Notes: generated from the sequence alone by a model not told the origin. A stretch of DNA of 64,000 nt from Poriferisodalis sp965221945 (GCF_965221945.1 NZ_OZ244925.1:3348001-3412000); one strand, 5' to 3'; shown: positions 54,701-62,527, counted from the first letter of the stretch. Program-made: numbers and translations.

Positions 54701-55071
54701 GCGGAACCCCCACACGCGAGCGCCTGAGGACCATCGCAGTACGCGGACCTGCCGACGTTGAGGACACGTTTTCAGCATGGGCCAACGCGCATCGCGCGGA
54801 CCGGGACGGCCCGCAATACCGGCTCAAGCCCGGCTATTGGCGAATCACCGCCGATTCACTCTGCATCGATTGGGACGACGCAGCTGAGGTGTGGCGTCAA
54901 GGCTCGAGACTGGGGGAAGGCTGGATCGATGTCAGCGGAGCAAGCGTCCAAGTCAGCCAGTCCACTGCAGTTCGAGTTGAGCACGGCGATTGGGTCGAAG
55001 TCACGACCTGGAGCGGTGGGAATCGCGGCGCGACCAAGTGCCAGCTCGACTGGGTCACCGACCTGGACTGA
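51772..55071 (+). CDS. Chimeric secreted protein: cell-wall-binding-like repeats, trypsin-like protease, periplasmic binding protein
   Basis: 1099 residues. A signal peptide (RRR then a hydrophobic stretch to ASA-Q, ~1-42) is followed by two ~126-residue repeats (~50-150, ~175-275) resembling cell-wall-binding repeat 2 (IVVGSDAAAQSDIYAA ... FGPDRWATARRVG). A chymotrypsin-fold protease domain (~295-490) has His335 (TNHHV), Asp376 (TRDLALL) and Ser448 (APGNSGGP). Residues ~560-980 match branched-chain amino acid/amide-type binding proteins (VRIGHTTAQSGNLAAYG, VAAVVMDNDFG). A small C-terminal beta domain with a Cys pair follows. The TTG start gives a complete signal peptide but has no ribosome binding site; a start problem or upstream coupling is possible. 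No anchor apart from the repeats. Confidence 0.8.
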   Translation: MPNHIVFQPHNVSPRRRIGAAVVAACLVGALSLTVLAEAASAQASGAVVPPQSHGSCAGQVPIVVGSDAAAQSDIYAAAMLAGVIGSDCIVLAGPRDQAMPAEQQARLQAADAGGFVVGGVTAVPAAKIEGRSMTRLFGPDRWATARRVGQHAAGSTPDASATPDVPPKIDGVAVPPQSQGSCAGQVPIVVGSDAAAQSDIYAAAMLAGVIGSDCIVLAGRRGVSMSVGQRARLQAADSGGFVVGGVTAVPAAKIAGRTMTRLSGADRWATARLVGRRAAGDATAGTPTTGSTQTWEQVASSVVLVQCLDSSGRPTSFGSGFAVGDGRLVVTNHHVVFDGRGRPCSGIRALVRGTFEQAPVQSVTMTVKRAVETRDLALLSLDPSEDSLPPVAIATSPLQAGERITALGYPGIGGETMTLTTGRYSGITTRDGVRWIKTDTQIAPGNSGGPAFNEQRQLVGVATALVLAQAGGGTGVIGSLGLLAPAADVAALLAGDMLDDSADDEQQEAIAALFAQAAAQRAEIVSDLTEKINAGTYGINRRNVLRGPGGFRIDLSHCPDGWSDTTGITDSQVRIGHTTAQSGNLAAYGNIAYGWENYFNWINENDPIMVGGSARDLTLIIKDDAYVAAQTIGFVDVLIEAENVFSILTLGSPNTLAVYDKINEECIPHPFVMTGHPAWGDPVVHPWTSIMQMSYSTEAILWGAWIEQNLTSELPARVAAVVMDNDFGLAYETAFAAWADAHPEAVSSFTAVRHHPDAPSLAREMRDVANADPDVFISMTAGNPCLLAIRAAGQSGLIDDIRAKGGALFTPSVCKGIQAYMKPAGDFANDWWIVGGGIKDSTDPTYTDEPFIAFINDNLEAGGLDPEVSLYATGYTYGYPYGEALRIAADLPGGLTRTNLILAVRSIDIYHPMILDGINTQLNGNADAYFVEGSDFSQFDAAERTWNQVGDAVDVNGQTPNCVWISSSLQGIDSRCGTPTRERLRTIAVRGPADVEDTFSAWANAHRADRDGPQYRLKPGYWRITADSLCIDWDDAAEVWRQGSRLGEGWIDVSGASVQVSQSTAVRVEHGDWVEVTTWSGGNRGATKCQLDWVTDLD
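51946..52382 (+). repeat. Direct repeat within the chimeric protein gene (period 378 bp)
   Basis: A 59-bp stretch is identical at 51946-52004 and 52324-52382, and a second identical stretch begins near 52113 and 52491, both 378 bp apart. They lie in the two cell-wall-binding-like repeats and indicate a recent duplication or gene conversion. Confidence 0.85.
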
Positions 55072-55155
55072 CCCGATGCGCTTGGCAGCGCACGGCATAC
55101 CGTCGTCTCACGGCGTCTTCTTGACGGCAATCGCCGTGCCGTTACGCTGGCAGTC

Positions 55156-55602
55156 ATGGTCGGCCCCGGCGGCGCAGACGTCACTGCTGGCGACGATGCG
55201 GGCAGCCCAGGCGACGACGACCAGCCGCCGAATGCCCTGTGGCGCTATGTCCCCGCGCTGCGCACCGAGGACGACGAGTGGAGGCTGCGGCTGGTGCTGC
55301 ACGACTTCGGGCAGGTGTGGGAGGACACGACGGTCGAGCAGCGTCGTGCGCTCGTGTGCCGGGCACCGGACAGCGTCGACGAGCGGTGGGATGCATTCCT
55401 GGCTGCCTATGTGGAGCATCGTTGCATCGAGGACGGCATCGAGCCGCCGGCGTGGACGCTGCAGCGCGAGCGGCATCTGAGGGCGTTCTGGTACGCAGGC
55501 GGCTGCCATGACTACGACCGAGTCCGCACGATCGTGACCACACCGATCACTTTCGAAGCTCACGGCATCTGGATCCCGCGCGAAGAGCTCACGGTTGTAT
55601 AG
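55156..55602 (+). CDS. Hypothetical partner of a nucleotidyltransferase
   Basis: 148 residues. An acidic N-terminal tail is followed by conserved-looking helices (WRLRLVLHDFGQVWEDTT, AFLAAYVEHRCIEDGIEPPAW) and an ending TPITFEAHGIWIPREELTVV. Similar endings (a FxxRGIxIxxxxLE pattern) occur in small proteins encoded just before DUF6036-type nucleotidyltransferases; this is recollection, not a search result. Its stop is two bases before the GTG of the nucleotidyltransferase gene. It could be an antitoxin. Confidence 0.6.
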   Translation: MVGPGGADVTAGDDAGSPGDDDQPPNALWRYVPALRTEDDEWRLRLVLHDFGQVWEDTTVEQRRALVCRAPDSVDERWDAFLAAYVEHRCIEDGIEPPAWTLQRERHLRAFWYAGGCHDYDRVRTIVTTPITFEAHGIWIPREELTVV

Positions 55603-55604
55603 CC

Positions 55605-56138
55605 GTGGAGCCGCTCAGCGCATCCGACATCCGTGACGCGTTCGACGACCTCGCCCAGCGGCTCGACGCCAGAGGCGTGATCGCCCGCATCTATGTTGCC
55701 GGTGGAGCGGCGATGGCACTGCTATACGACGAGCTTCGACTCACCCGCGACGTGGATGCCTCGATCTCGGTCGGCTACGACGAGGTGATGCGGGCAGCGC
55801 ACGAGATTGCCCGCGAGCGCGGCTGGCCGTCGACATGGATCAACGAACAGGCGACGATGTACATGCCGCCAGAGCGTGATCGACGCGGCGCAATCGCATT
55901 TGAGCGGCCGAGTCTGTCAGTTGTCGCCGCATCCGCCGAGCACATGATCGCCATGAAGGCACGCTCGGCACGTCGAACCGACAAGTCCGATCTTCGCCGC
56001 TTGCTGACGCATCAGGGCATCGACTCTGTCGAAGACATCACAGAGATCGTGGCCCGAGTGTTCCCCGGCGAAGAGCTCGGGCTGCGACAGCTGCGCTGGG
56101 TCGAAGAGATCGTCAGCTTGCAGAGCGATGACGTGTGA
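55605..56138 (+). CDS. Nucleotidyltransferase-fold protein (DUF6036/AbiEii-like)
   Basis: 177 residues. The fold-defining stretch YVAGGAAMALLYDELRLTRDVDA (residues ~29-51) supplies the GG motif and the metal-binding Asp residues of minimal nucleotidyltransferases, and AASAEHMIAMKARSARRTDKSDLRRLL (~107-133) matches the DUF6036 and AbiEii-like C-terminal part. Related proteins are toxins that modify tRNA or other targets. It starts with GTG 55605 directly after its partner gene. Assignment as a toxin-antitoxin pair is inference. Confidence 0.7.
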   Translation: MEPLSASDIRDAFDDLAQRLDARGVIARIYVAGGAAMALLYDELRLTRDVDASISVGYDEVMRAAHEIARERGWPSTWINEQATMYMPPERDRRGAIAFERPSLSVVAASAEHMIAMKARSARRTDKSDLRRLLTHQGIDSVEDITEIVARVFPGEELGLRQLRWVEEIVSLQSDDV

Positions 56139-56215
56139 GGCGATGCATCGATGCAGCTACGCGTCGGGATACGCCAGATGCCGTCCCTGCGGCGTACAGC
56201 GCAGGCCTCGGGCAC

Positions 56216-57232
56216 TCAAGCAGAGCTAGGAATTGGCAGATACCCCCCAGCAGGCGTGACATCGTCAGGCAGCGGGTCAGCAAACAGCGAAGCAGTACCG
56301 ATCCCATGCACGCCGTGTGGATCGACAGCGACCGCCGTGTCGCGGGCAATGCGCAGACCGATCGGACCGCAGATGAACGACGACACCACCGAACGCACAC
56401 CGCGCATCGACGCTCGGCGGGACAGGTCGTAGGTGGCGTGCGGCCCACCCAGCACGGCAGGCTTGAGGACCGCCACCTCGATAGCGCCCACCTCGACGAG
56501 CCGGTCGAGCGCATCCGGGTCTCGCAGGTGTTCATCGGCCGCCACGGGCAGCCCGACAGTGCGGCTGATCTGCGCCCAGTCCGCAGGCTGTGGCGTGGGT
56601 TCTTCCACGAACTCGATGTCGAGGTAGCCGACGCGACGCAGCACTTTGATCGCGGTTGAACGGTCCCAGCCCCCGTTCGCATCCAATCGCAGCGCCACGC
56701 CGGCCGGCAGCGCACGGCGCACGGCGGCGATGCGCGCAGACTCGTCCGCGGCCGATGCGACGGACACCCCGTTACCGCTCGGATCGCTCGCCGCAACCTT
56801 GAGCTTCACGGCCACATGGCCAGCCGCTGCTGCGCGCGCGGCCCGCTGCGCGGCGGCTTCTGGATCCAGGTCAGCGACGAGTGCGTGCGTGGCGATGCGC
56901 CGCTGGGCGGGCGTCTTCCCGGCAAGAAGCGTGGCCAAGGTCACGCCCTCGATCTCGGCATCGAGCTGCGTCAGCGCAGACTCGACAGCAGCCGCAGCGC
57001 ATGGTTCACTCGGCGGATCGCCCTCGGGATCGGTCGCCCATCGCTCGAGCGCTGCGAGCGCCTCATCGTAGGTCTCTACGCCGAATCCAGGCAGCGGCGC
57101 TGCCTCGCCTCGACCCACGCAGGCGTGGTCGCCCACGTGCACCTCGATGCCACGGCGAACGGTGATCGGGCCGTGGGCCGTCAGCAACGGCTGTGCGAGC
57201 GCCAGCTCGAATTCCCCCAAGGTCGCCTGCAC
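56216..57232 (-). CDS. menC: o-Succinylbenzoate synthase
   Basis: 338 residues of the enolase superfamily. It dehydrates SHCHC to o-succinylbenzoate in menaquinone synthesis. VAVKLKVAA (catalytic Lys, ~142), LRLDANGGWD (metal Asp, ~182), DIEFVEEPT (Glu, ~208), AADEHLRD (Asp, ~232) and AVLKPAVLGG (second Lys, ~254) are all present. The enolase family is broad, but the surrounding menD, menE, menF and menH genes decide the assignment. Confidence 0.88.
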   Translation of the reverse strand: MQATLGEFELALAQPLLTAHGPITVRRGIEVHVGDHACVGRGEAAPLPGFGVETYDEALAALERWATDPEGDPPSEPCAAAAVESALTQLDAEIEGVTLATLLAGKTPAQRRIATHALVADLDPEAAAQRAARAAAAGHVAVKLKVAASDPSGNGVSVASAADESARIAAVRRALPAGVALRLDANGGWDRSTAIKVLRRVGYLDIEFVEEPTPQPADWAQISRTVGLPVAADEHLRDPDALDRLVEVGAIEVAVLKPAVLGGPHATYDLSRRASMRGVRSVVSSFICGPIGLRIARDTAVAVDPHGVHGIGTASLFADPLPDDVTPAGGYLPIPSSA

Positions 57233-57262
57233 CGGGTTGAAGCTATTGGGCAGACGGCACCG

Positions 57263-57291
57263 TTGCCCCTCTGCTTTGTGCGGGGCATACC
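57263..57291 (+). promoter_or_regulatory. Candidate promoter of cdd
   Basis: TTGCCC (57263-57268) and CATACC (57286-57291) are 17 bp apart, placing the transcript start about 30 bp before the cdd ATG at 57327. A purine-rich GAGGGGGA follows at 57306-57313. Match to consensus is moderate. Confidence 0.3.
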
Positions 57292-57326
57292 CTCATCGAC
57301 CATCCGAGGGGGAAGACGCACCACCG

Positions 57327-57755
57327 ATGCCGAGAGAAGCCGACATCCCGTGGGCTGAGCTGCGTGCCGCGGCCCAAGACGCGTCCCGCATGGCGTACGC
57401 GCCGTACTCCAACTTCTCTGTGGGAGCGGCCGGTCTCGTTGACGACGGGCGAATCGTGTCTGGATGCAACGTTGAGAACGCGTCCTATGGGCTGACGCTC
57501 TGCGCCGAATGCGGCATGGTCAGCGACCTGCATCGCAGCGGGGGCGGTCGCCTTGTGGCCGTGGCGGTGACCGATCCTGAGGGCAACTTGCTCGCCCCCT
57601 GCGGCCGCTGCCGGCAGCTGTTGCACGAGGCCGGTGTTCCGGATTGCGCCGTGAACGAGCACACCACAGTCAGTGAGCTGTTGCCCGGCGCCTTTGATTT
57701 GCCCGCTCCCCGTGAAATGCCCGGGGTCAGTGAGCGTCGAGGTGCTGGCGGATAG
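57327..57755 (+). CDS. cdd: Cytidine deaminase
   Basis: 142 residues. The zinc and catalytic motifs are NVENASYGLTLCAECG (a CAE variant of the family HAE, ~50-65) and APCGRCRQLL (~91-100), typical of small homotetrameric cytidine deaminases that use three cysteines. It deaminates cytidine and deoxycytidine in pyrimidine salvage. A longer upstream frame overlaps menC's 5' end and is rejected. Its 3' end overlaps the convergent menH by 29 bp. Confidence 0.9.
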   Translation: MPREADIPWAELRAAAQDASRMAYAPYSNFSVGAAGLVDDGRIVSGCNVENASYGLTLCAECGMVSDLHRSGGGRLVAVAVTDPEGNLLAPCGRCRQLLHEAGVPDCAVNEHTTVSELLPGAFDLPAPREMPGVSERRGAGG

Positions 57756-58536
57756 CCGCTGCGCACCTGTCAGGGTCTTCAAGATGGACGGCATGACCTG
57801 AGCCATCGGGCACGACGAGCTCACTGTCGGGGAGCAGGCTGGCCATCTTGCGGCCGGTGGTGACGAACTTGGCGTCCAGTTCACCGCACACCACCAGTGT
57901 CGGTACCGCAATGCCAACCAGCTGATCCCACAGCGGCGTCATCGAGCCGGTTCCCGCGGCACGCAGCGAGTTCGCCAGACCCGCGGGATTGCACTTCATG
58001 CGCTGGCGGATGGAGGCGTCCCACTCGTCGGGGTCGAGGCGAGCGCGCAGCGTGTCCCACATCGGCAGGGCAACCCAGTCGTCCACGAAGCGCGCCAGGC
58101 CGAGCTCGTCGATCTGATCGGCGAGCGCTTCGTCGGCTTCGCGGCGTTTCGCACGCGCTGCGGCGTCCGCCAGCCCGGCGGTGGCGCTGATGAGGCTGAG
58201 CGAGCGGCAGACCTCCGGGTGCGTCGTGGCGAGGGCAAGTGCCACCCGGCCGCCCATCGAGTAGCCGACGACGTGGCACGGTCCATCAGGCGCCGCGGCC
58301 GCCAGTTCGGCGAGCAACTCGGCCGTGGCCTCGAGGCTGTAGGACGCCAGATCTGGCGGTGATGGGCTGTGGCCGTGCCCGACGAGGTCCACCGCGACGC
58401 GCCGGTAGCCCTTCAGCCGGTCCACCAATGGCGCCATCGCAGCGGCACTGCCGGTAAATCCGTGAATCACGATGACTGGTGCCCCGCTGCCGGCGACCGT
58501 GGTGGCGAGCTGCAGCGCTCTGGGCGCAGACGTCAC
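57727..58536 (-). CDS. menH: SHCHC synthase-type alpha/beta hydrolase
   Basis: 269 residues. The hydrolase fold has VIHGFTGSAA (~24), nucleophile Ser in VVGYSMGGRVA (~93), the MenH-type GHGHS, an Asp in CGELDAKF (~217) and His in GSGHAVHLEDP (~243). MenH removes pyruvate from SEPHCHC in menaquinone synthesis. The gene overlaps the end of menD by ATGA, which strongly supports MenH over a general hydrolase. Confidence 0.85.
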   Translation of the reverse strand: MTSAPRALQLATTVAGSGAPVIVIHGFTGSAAAMAPLVDRLKGYRRVAVDLVGHGHSPSPPDLASYSLEATAELLAELAAAAPDGPCHVVGYSMGGRVALALATTHPEVCRSLSLISATAGLADAAARAKRREADEALADQIDELGLARFVDDWVALPMWDTLRARLDPDEWDASIRQRMKCNPAGLANSLRAAGTGSMTPLWDQLVGIAVPTLVVCGELDAKFVTTGRKMASLLPDSELVVPDGSGHAVHLEDPDRCAAAIRQHLDAH

Positions 58537-60311
58537 TGCGAGCCCGGTTCGGCGCCCGCCGCAGCCACCTCGACGGCAGCAGCGAGGCGCCGGTGCTGGT
58601 CGCGGTTGGCGTCCGGGTCGATGTCGATCGTGATGACGCGTACGCCGCAGTCCGAGTGGGTCGCAGCCAACAGGTCATGCAGCTGCGCACATGACGCAAC
58701 GTGGTGGTGCCCGAAGCCCACGGCGGCTGCCAGCCCGCCGGCGAGTTCTGCACTGCGACGAGCGGGCGGCGTCGTCAGCAGCCGATCAAATGCGTCGGCG
58801 TCGACAACCCCGTACGCGGGCAGGAACGAAAAGATCGTCCCGCCGCCGTTGTCGACCACGACGACCGTGAGGTCGATCGGCGCCGGTGCTGGATCGAACG
58901 CTCCCACGAGGCCGCCGAGATCGTGGCGGAATGCCAGATCCCCGACCAGCACGGTGGTAGGTGTGCCCGACGCCGCCACCCCGGCCGCTGCCGAGATCAC
59001 GCCGTCGATGCCGCTGGCGCCCCGGCTGGCGTGCACTGCCAACGGTTCGGGGCGAGCACGAAGGTAAGTGTCGACGTCTCGAACCGGCATCGAATTCGAC
59101 ACGTACAGCGCATGGCCCGCGGGCAGGCTGCGTCCCAGTTGCCGAGCCACGCCCGCTTCCTGCAAGGGTTCAGCATCGAGCACGCCGTCAATCGCTGCGC
59201 CTGCGCGTGCATCGGCTTCGGCCCATCGCCGCGCCCATCCAGCACCGGGCCCGGACAGCTGTCCGGCCGCTTCGGCCAGCACGTCGGGCCCCACCCCCAG
59301 GTGCAACGTGACGTTGAAGCTGGCATCGGTCCAGCTGCGCGCCGGGTCAACCAGTGCAAACGCCGGACGATGCCGCTCAATCCAGAGCCGCAACGACTTG
59401 CATGTGGGCGCTCCGCCGACGCGCAGCACTGCTCCGGGCGGCTCGGCGTCAGCCCATGCCGTCCGGAGCAACACGTCGTGATGATCCGTCACCACAACTC
59501 CATCCAGCTCACGCCGAAGCTGCGAGCAAGGCTCAGCCAACAGCGGCCACCCCGTAGCCCGGCAAAACTCCGCCACCGCATCCACCCAGCGATCACCGTC
59601 ATGCATCGGACCCGCGACCACCACCCCTCGCCCGCGACGCTCAGCGAACTCCACCAGCGCATTCACAGCGCCCGCTGAATCGCCAAGACCGCCTGTGTCG
59701 ACGCGTGTGCGCATAGGGAGGGGAGGGGCAGGCGAAGAAGCAAAGCCATTCGGCTCCAACGGTTCCAATGGCTCACGAAACGGCAAATTGACATGTACCG
59801 GTCCAGGATTGAGCCCAGCCGCCTGCTGGACCGCCCGCGCCGCTGCGACAGCGAACCACCGTGTCGCTCGATCAGGCGGCAGCTCCGATGGCACCGGGGT
59901 CTCGCAGAACCAGCGCACGTGGCTGCCATACAGCGAGTGCTGGTCGATGGCCTGGCCGGCGCCCCAGCCGCGCAGCTCCGGCGGCCGGTCAGCAGTCAGC
60001 ACTACCAGCGGCACGCCCGAGTAGTGCGCCTCGACGACTGCTGGCAGGTAGTTGGCGGCTGCGGTGCCCGACGTGCACACCAGCACCGTCGGTTTTCCGG
60101 AGCCCTTCGCCAGCCCGAGTGCGAAGAAGCCAGCGGATCGTTCGTCGATCCTGACCCACGTCTGCAACCCGGCAGTGGCGTCGACGGTGAGCGCCAGCGG
60201 CATCGACCGCGAACCCGGGCACACCACCGCATCGGTGACGCCGGCTGTGACCAGCCCCTCGCACAGCGAGCGGCAAGCCACGTATGCCGAATCGTGCTCG
60301 GAGATCTGCAT
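58533..60311 (-). CDS. menD: SEPHCHC synthase (MenD)
   Basis: 592 residues. This thiamine diphosphate enzyme adds 2-oxoglutarate to isochorismate, the first committed step to menaquinone. VVCPGSRSMPLALT (~33), STAAANYLPAVVEA (~82), ADRPPELRGWGAGQAIDQ (~107) and the ThDP-binding GDLAFRHDLGGL (~450) followed by VVVDNGGGTIFSFLP are all present. It lies eight bases downstream of the MerR-isochorismate synthase fusion and overlaps menH. Confidence 0.95.
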   Translation of the reverse strand: MQISEHDSAYVACRSLCEGLVTAGVTDAVVCPGSRSMPLALTVDATAGLQTWVRIDERSAGFFALGLAKGSGKPTVLVCTSGTAAANYLPAVVEAHYSGVPLVVLTADRPPELRGWGAGQAIDQHSLYGSHVRWFCETPVPSELPPDRATRWFAVAAARAVQQAAGLNPGPVHVNLPFREPLEPLEPNGFASSPAPPLPMRTRVDTGGLGDSAGAVNALVEFAERRGRGVVVAGPMHDGDRWVDAVAEFCRATGWPLLAEPCSQLRRELDGVVVTDHHDVLLRTAWADAEPPGAVLRVGGAPTCKSLRLWIERHRPAFALVDPARSWTDASFNVTLHLGVGPDVLAEAAGQLSGPGAGWARRWAEADARAGAAIDGVLDAEPLQEAGVARQLGRSLPAGHALYVSNSMPVRDVDTYLRARPEPLAVHASRGASGIDGVISAAAGVAASGTPTTVLVGDLAFRHDLGGLVGAFDPAPAPIDLTVVVVDNGGGTIFSFLPAYGVVDADAFDRLLTTPPARRSAELAGGLAAAVGFGHHHVASCAQLHDLLAATHSDCGVRVITIDIDPDANRDQHRRLAAAVEVAAAGAEPGSQ

Positions 60312-60319
60312 GCTGTGGT

Positions 60320-62419
60320 TCAGTCGCCTTCGAGCGCGTACAGGAGGGCTTCGAGCTTGGTGGCGGTCTCGGCCAGTTCAGCGCTCGGATCTGCGCCAGT
60401 CACGATGCCACCGCCCGCGAACAACCTGGATTCGGTCGGACCAGTCAGCGCGCAGCGCAGTGCAACGCGAAACTCGCCGTGCCCGTCCAGCGTCGTCCAG
60501 CCGACCGGCGCTGCGTACCAGCCACGGTCGAAGCCTTCGTGCTGCTCAATCCAGTCGCGGGCAATGCGCCGTGGAAGTCCCGCGACTGCCGCCGTGGGAT
60601 GCAGTGCGCCGGCGAGTTCCAGCACCGTTGAGCCCGCCGTGACACGTCCGGTGATCGGCGTATGCAGGTGCATGATGCGCGCCAGCTCCATGACGCCGGT
60701 CGGCGAGGGGGGATCGAGCGCCACACCGCACGCACGCAGCGTGTCGCGCACGTCGGTGACCACCATCGCGTGCTCGGTCAGCTCCTTGGGATCGCGTTGC
60801 ATTTCGGCCCCGAGTTCCCGGTCTCGTGCCGGATCGCCGTAGCGGGGCCGCGAGCCGGCCAGGGCGTCGGTGTGCAGCCGTGTGCCGTCGAATTGCACCA
60901 GCCGTTCAGGCGTGGCGCCGAAGAATGTCTGCGACCCGCGTCCGAATGCGAACGACGCGCAGGACGGATATCGCGTCCGCAGCCGGTCGAGCAATGCGAT
61001 GGGCTCGAGGCGCGACGCTATGCGCAGCTCGCGAGCCGTCACGACCTTGTCGAGCCCTCCCTCGGCGATCCTGCGCAGGGCGCGCCGCACGAGCGCGACA
61101 TAGCTGTCGTCGGCTTGATAGCTGCTGCCGAGCAACGCAAGTGCAGCCGCATTCAGATCGCTGGCTGCCGTGTCCGCGAGTTCAGGGTCCGCAGCGCTGT
61201 GCACGGCTGCCATGACCGGCCACACGCTGGCACCCGGCGCTGATGTCAGCCAGGACCGGCCGCCGTGGCGCACCAAGAGCAGCTCGGGCAGCGTCAAGGA
61301 GCCTGTGCCGAATGCCTCCCACGCCGAAGGGGCCTCGGGCGGGTCTGCGCTGAACGAGAAGCCGCCGGCGAGCAGTGGTCCGATCGGATGACCGCTGTCG
61401 CCGGTCACGGTGACATCCAGCAGGCCCAGCGCCTCGGCAACGGAGACCCAGCGTCCAGCGCCCGCCTCAGCGTTGGCTTCGAAGACGCTGCCGAGGGCAC
61501 AGAACTCCAGATCGTCGTCGGGACATGCCCAGTACACCCGTCGCGACCCCTCGGCTGCGGCGAACACCTCCAGCGGATCGGGCGCACCGGGCAGCTCCCG
61601 GCATTCCAATGTCAGGGTGCGGGTGCCGCGCAGGCCCGCTGATGCGCCGCGGCGGAACCCCGCTGCGGCGGGTGCGCTCGGCCCTGCCACCGTCACCACC
61701 GAGGGGGTACTTCCCGCCGACTCATGGTCGCTGCCGGCCAGGACCCGTTCGGTGGCGTGTTCGACGAGTGCTTCGCGGAAATGCTGTGCCACCAGATCGG
61801 TGACCAGCGGGATCAGGCGAGCGGCCAGATCGGCGCGTTGTGCCGCGGGCACGTCTGCGAAGCGGTCAGCGAACAGCCCGACCGCGTCCGCAGCGACAGC
61901 TTCCATGTTCGATGCGTGCCGCAGCGCGAGGCCGATGAGATCGTCGAGCGGCATTTCGGCGGCGAGCAGCTCTGTGGCCGCGCGCAGCATCGTCAGCGCG
62001 CCTGTGCTGTAGAGCGCGTCGTCCGCGGCACCGTCGGCATCTCCAGTCGAGGACGCGTCATCGCCGTCCACGGAGGGGTGCAGCGGTCGCACCAGGCCGG
62101 TGTCGGTCGCCAGCCGCACGAGTTCTGGGTCGAGCCCGGACTGCTGCACCAACTTGTCGAAGGTCAGGGTGTCACCGTGGCGTCCGCCCAGCGCAATCAG
62201 CATCGGATCGTCGTGGCCGTCGCCGAGCCGTCGAATCTGCGCCAGCGAGAAGCCCGCCTCGGATAGGCGTCGGATCTCACCGAGCCGTCGCTCGTGACTC
62301 TCGTCGTACTGTGCCACCCGTCCTTGGCGTGTGGGCGGATGCAGGACCCCGATCTTCTGGTAGTAGCGCACCGTGTCAACGCTCACCGCGTGCGCCGATG
62401 CCAGCTCGGAGACCCGCAC
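60320..62419 (-). CDS. menF: MerR-type regulator fused to isochorismate synthase
   Basis: 699 residues in one unbroken frame. Residues ~1-70 form a MerR helix-turn-helix (VSELASAHAVSVDTVRYYQKIGVL then RRLSEAGFSLAQIRRL). Residues ~85-225 match the helical effector half of actinobacterial MerR regulators (ALYSTGALTMLRAATELLAAEMPLDDL). After a Ser/Ala-rich linker (~225-265), the rest is a chorismate-binding enzyme with DKVVTAREL (base Lys), ALAGSRPR, KELTEHAMVV, LHPTAAVAGLP and ESRLFAGGGIV, all hallmarks of active isochorismate synthase. It turns chorismate into isochorismate for MenD, eight bases downstream. GTG 62419 is chosen; TTG 62476 is part of a -35 box. Confidence 0.85.
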   Translation of the reverse strand: MRVSELASAHAVSVDTVRYYQKIGVLHPPTRQGRVAQYDESHERRLGEIRRLSEAGFSLAQIRRLGDGHDDPMLIALGGRHGDTLTFDKLVQQSGLDPELVRLATDTGLVRPLHPSVDGDDASSTGDADGAADDALYSTGALTMLRAATELLAAEMPLDDLIGLALRHASNMEAVAADAVGLFADRFADVPAAQRADLAARLIPLVTDLVAQHFREALVEHATERVLAGSDHESAGSTPSVVTVAGPSAPAAAGFRRGASAGLRGTRTLTLECRELPGAPDPLEVFAAAEGSRRVYWACPDDDLEFCALGSVFEANAEAGAGRWVSVAEALGLLDVTVTGDSGHPIGPLLAGGFSFSADPPEAPSAWEAFGTGSLTLPELLLVRHGGRSWLTSAPGASVWPVMAAVHSAADPELADTAASDLNAAALALLGSSYQADDSYVALVRRALRRIAEGGLDKVVTARELRIASRLEPIALLDRLRTRYPSCASFAFGRGSQTFFGATPERLVQFDGTRLHTDALAGSRPRYGDPARDRELGAEMQRDPKELTEHAMVVTDVRDTLRACGVALDPPSPTGVMELARIMHLHTPITGRVTAGSTVLELAGALHPTAAVAGLPRRIARDWIEQHEGFDRGWYAAPVGWTTLDGHGEFRVALRCALTGPTESRLFAGGGIVTGADPSAELAETATKLEALLYALEGD

Positions 62420-62450
62420 AGCCCCAGCGTAGACGCATTGTGAGAGTGAT

Positions 62451-62476
62451 GACTCCAAGAGTCCTCGCTTTGTCAA
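62451..62476 (-). promoter_or_regulatory. Promoter with MerR-like dyad for the fusion gene
   Basis: On the minus strand TTGACA (62476-62471) is a consensus -35 box. Seven bases further a dyad, GACTC-TTG-GAGTC (62463-62451), occupies the spacer where MerR regulators bind. The -10 region after an 18-20 bp spacer is weak (near 62452-62445), as expected for a MerR-activated promoter with a long spacer. GTG 62419 would follow by about 20-25 nt of leader. Confidence 0.45.
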
Positions 62477-62499
62477 TCCATAGGACGTCCCACTATCGA
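62470..62499 (+). promoter_or_regulatory. Candidate promoter of the TetR gene
   Basis: TTGTCA (62470-62475) and TATCGA (62494-62499) are 18 bp apart, 28 bp before ATG 62528. The -35 box is shared back-to-back with that of the MerR-menF promoter, so the two promoters overlap. Confidence 0.4.
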
Positions 62500-62527
62500 A
62501 CGGTCAGGCGCTCGCTAGGGTGACCCG

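Noticed and set aside
62420..62476. TTG 62476 as start of the MerR-menF fusion
   Set aside because: The TTG is the beginning of the TTGACA -35 box, and the added 19 residues precede the conserved MerR N terminus.
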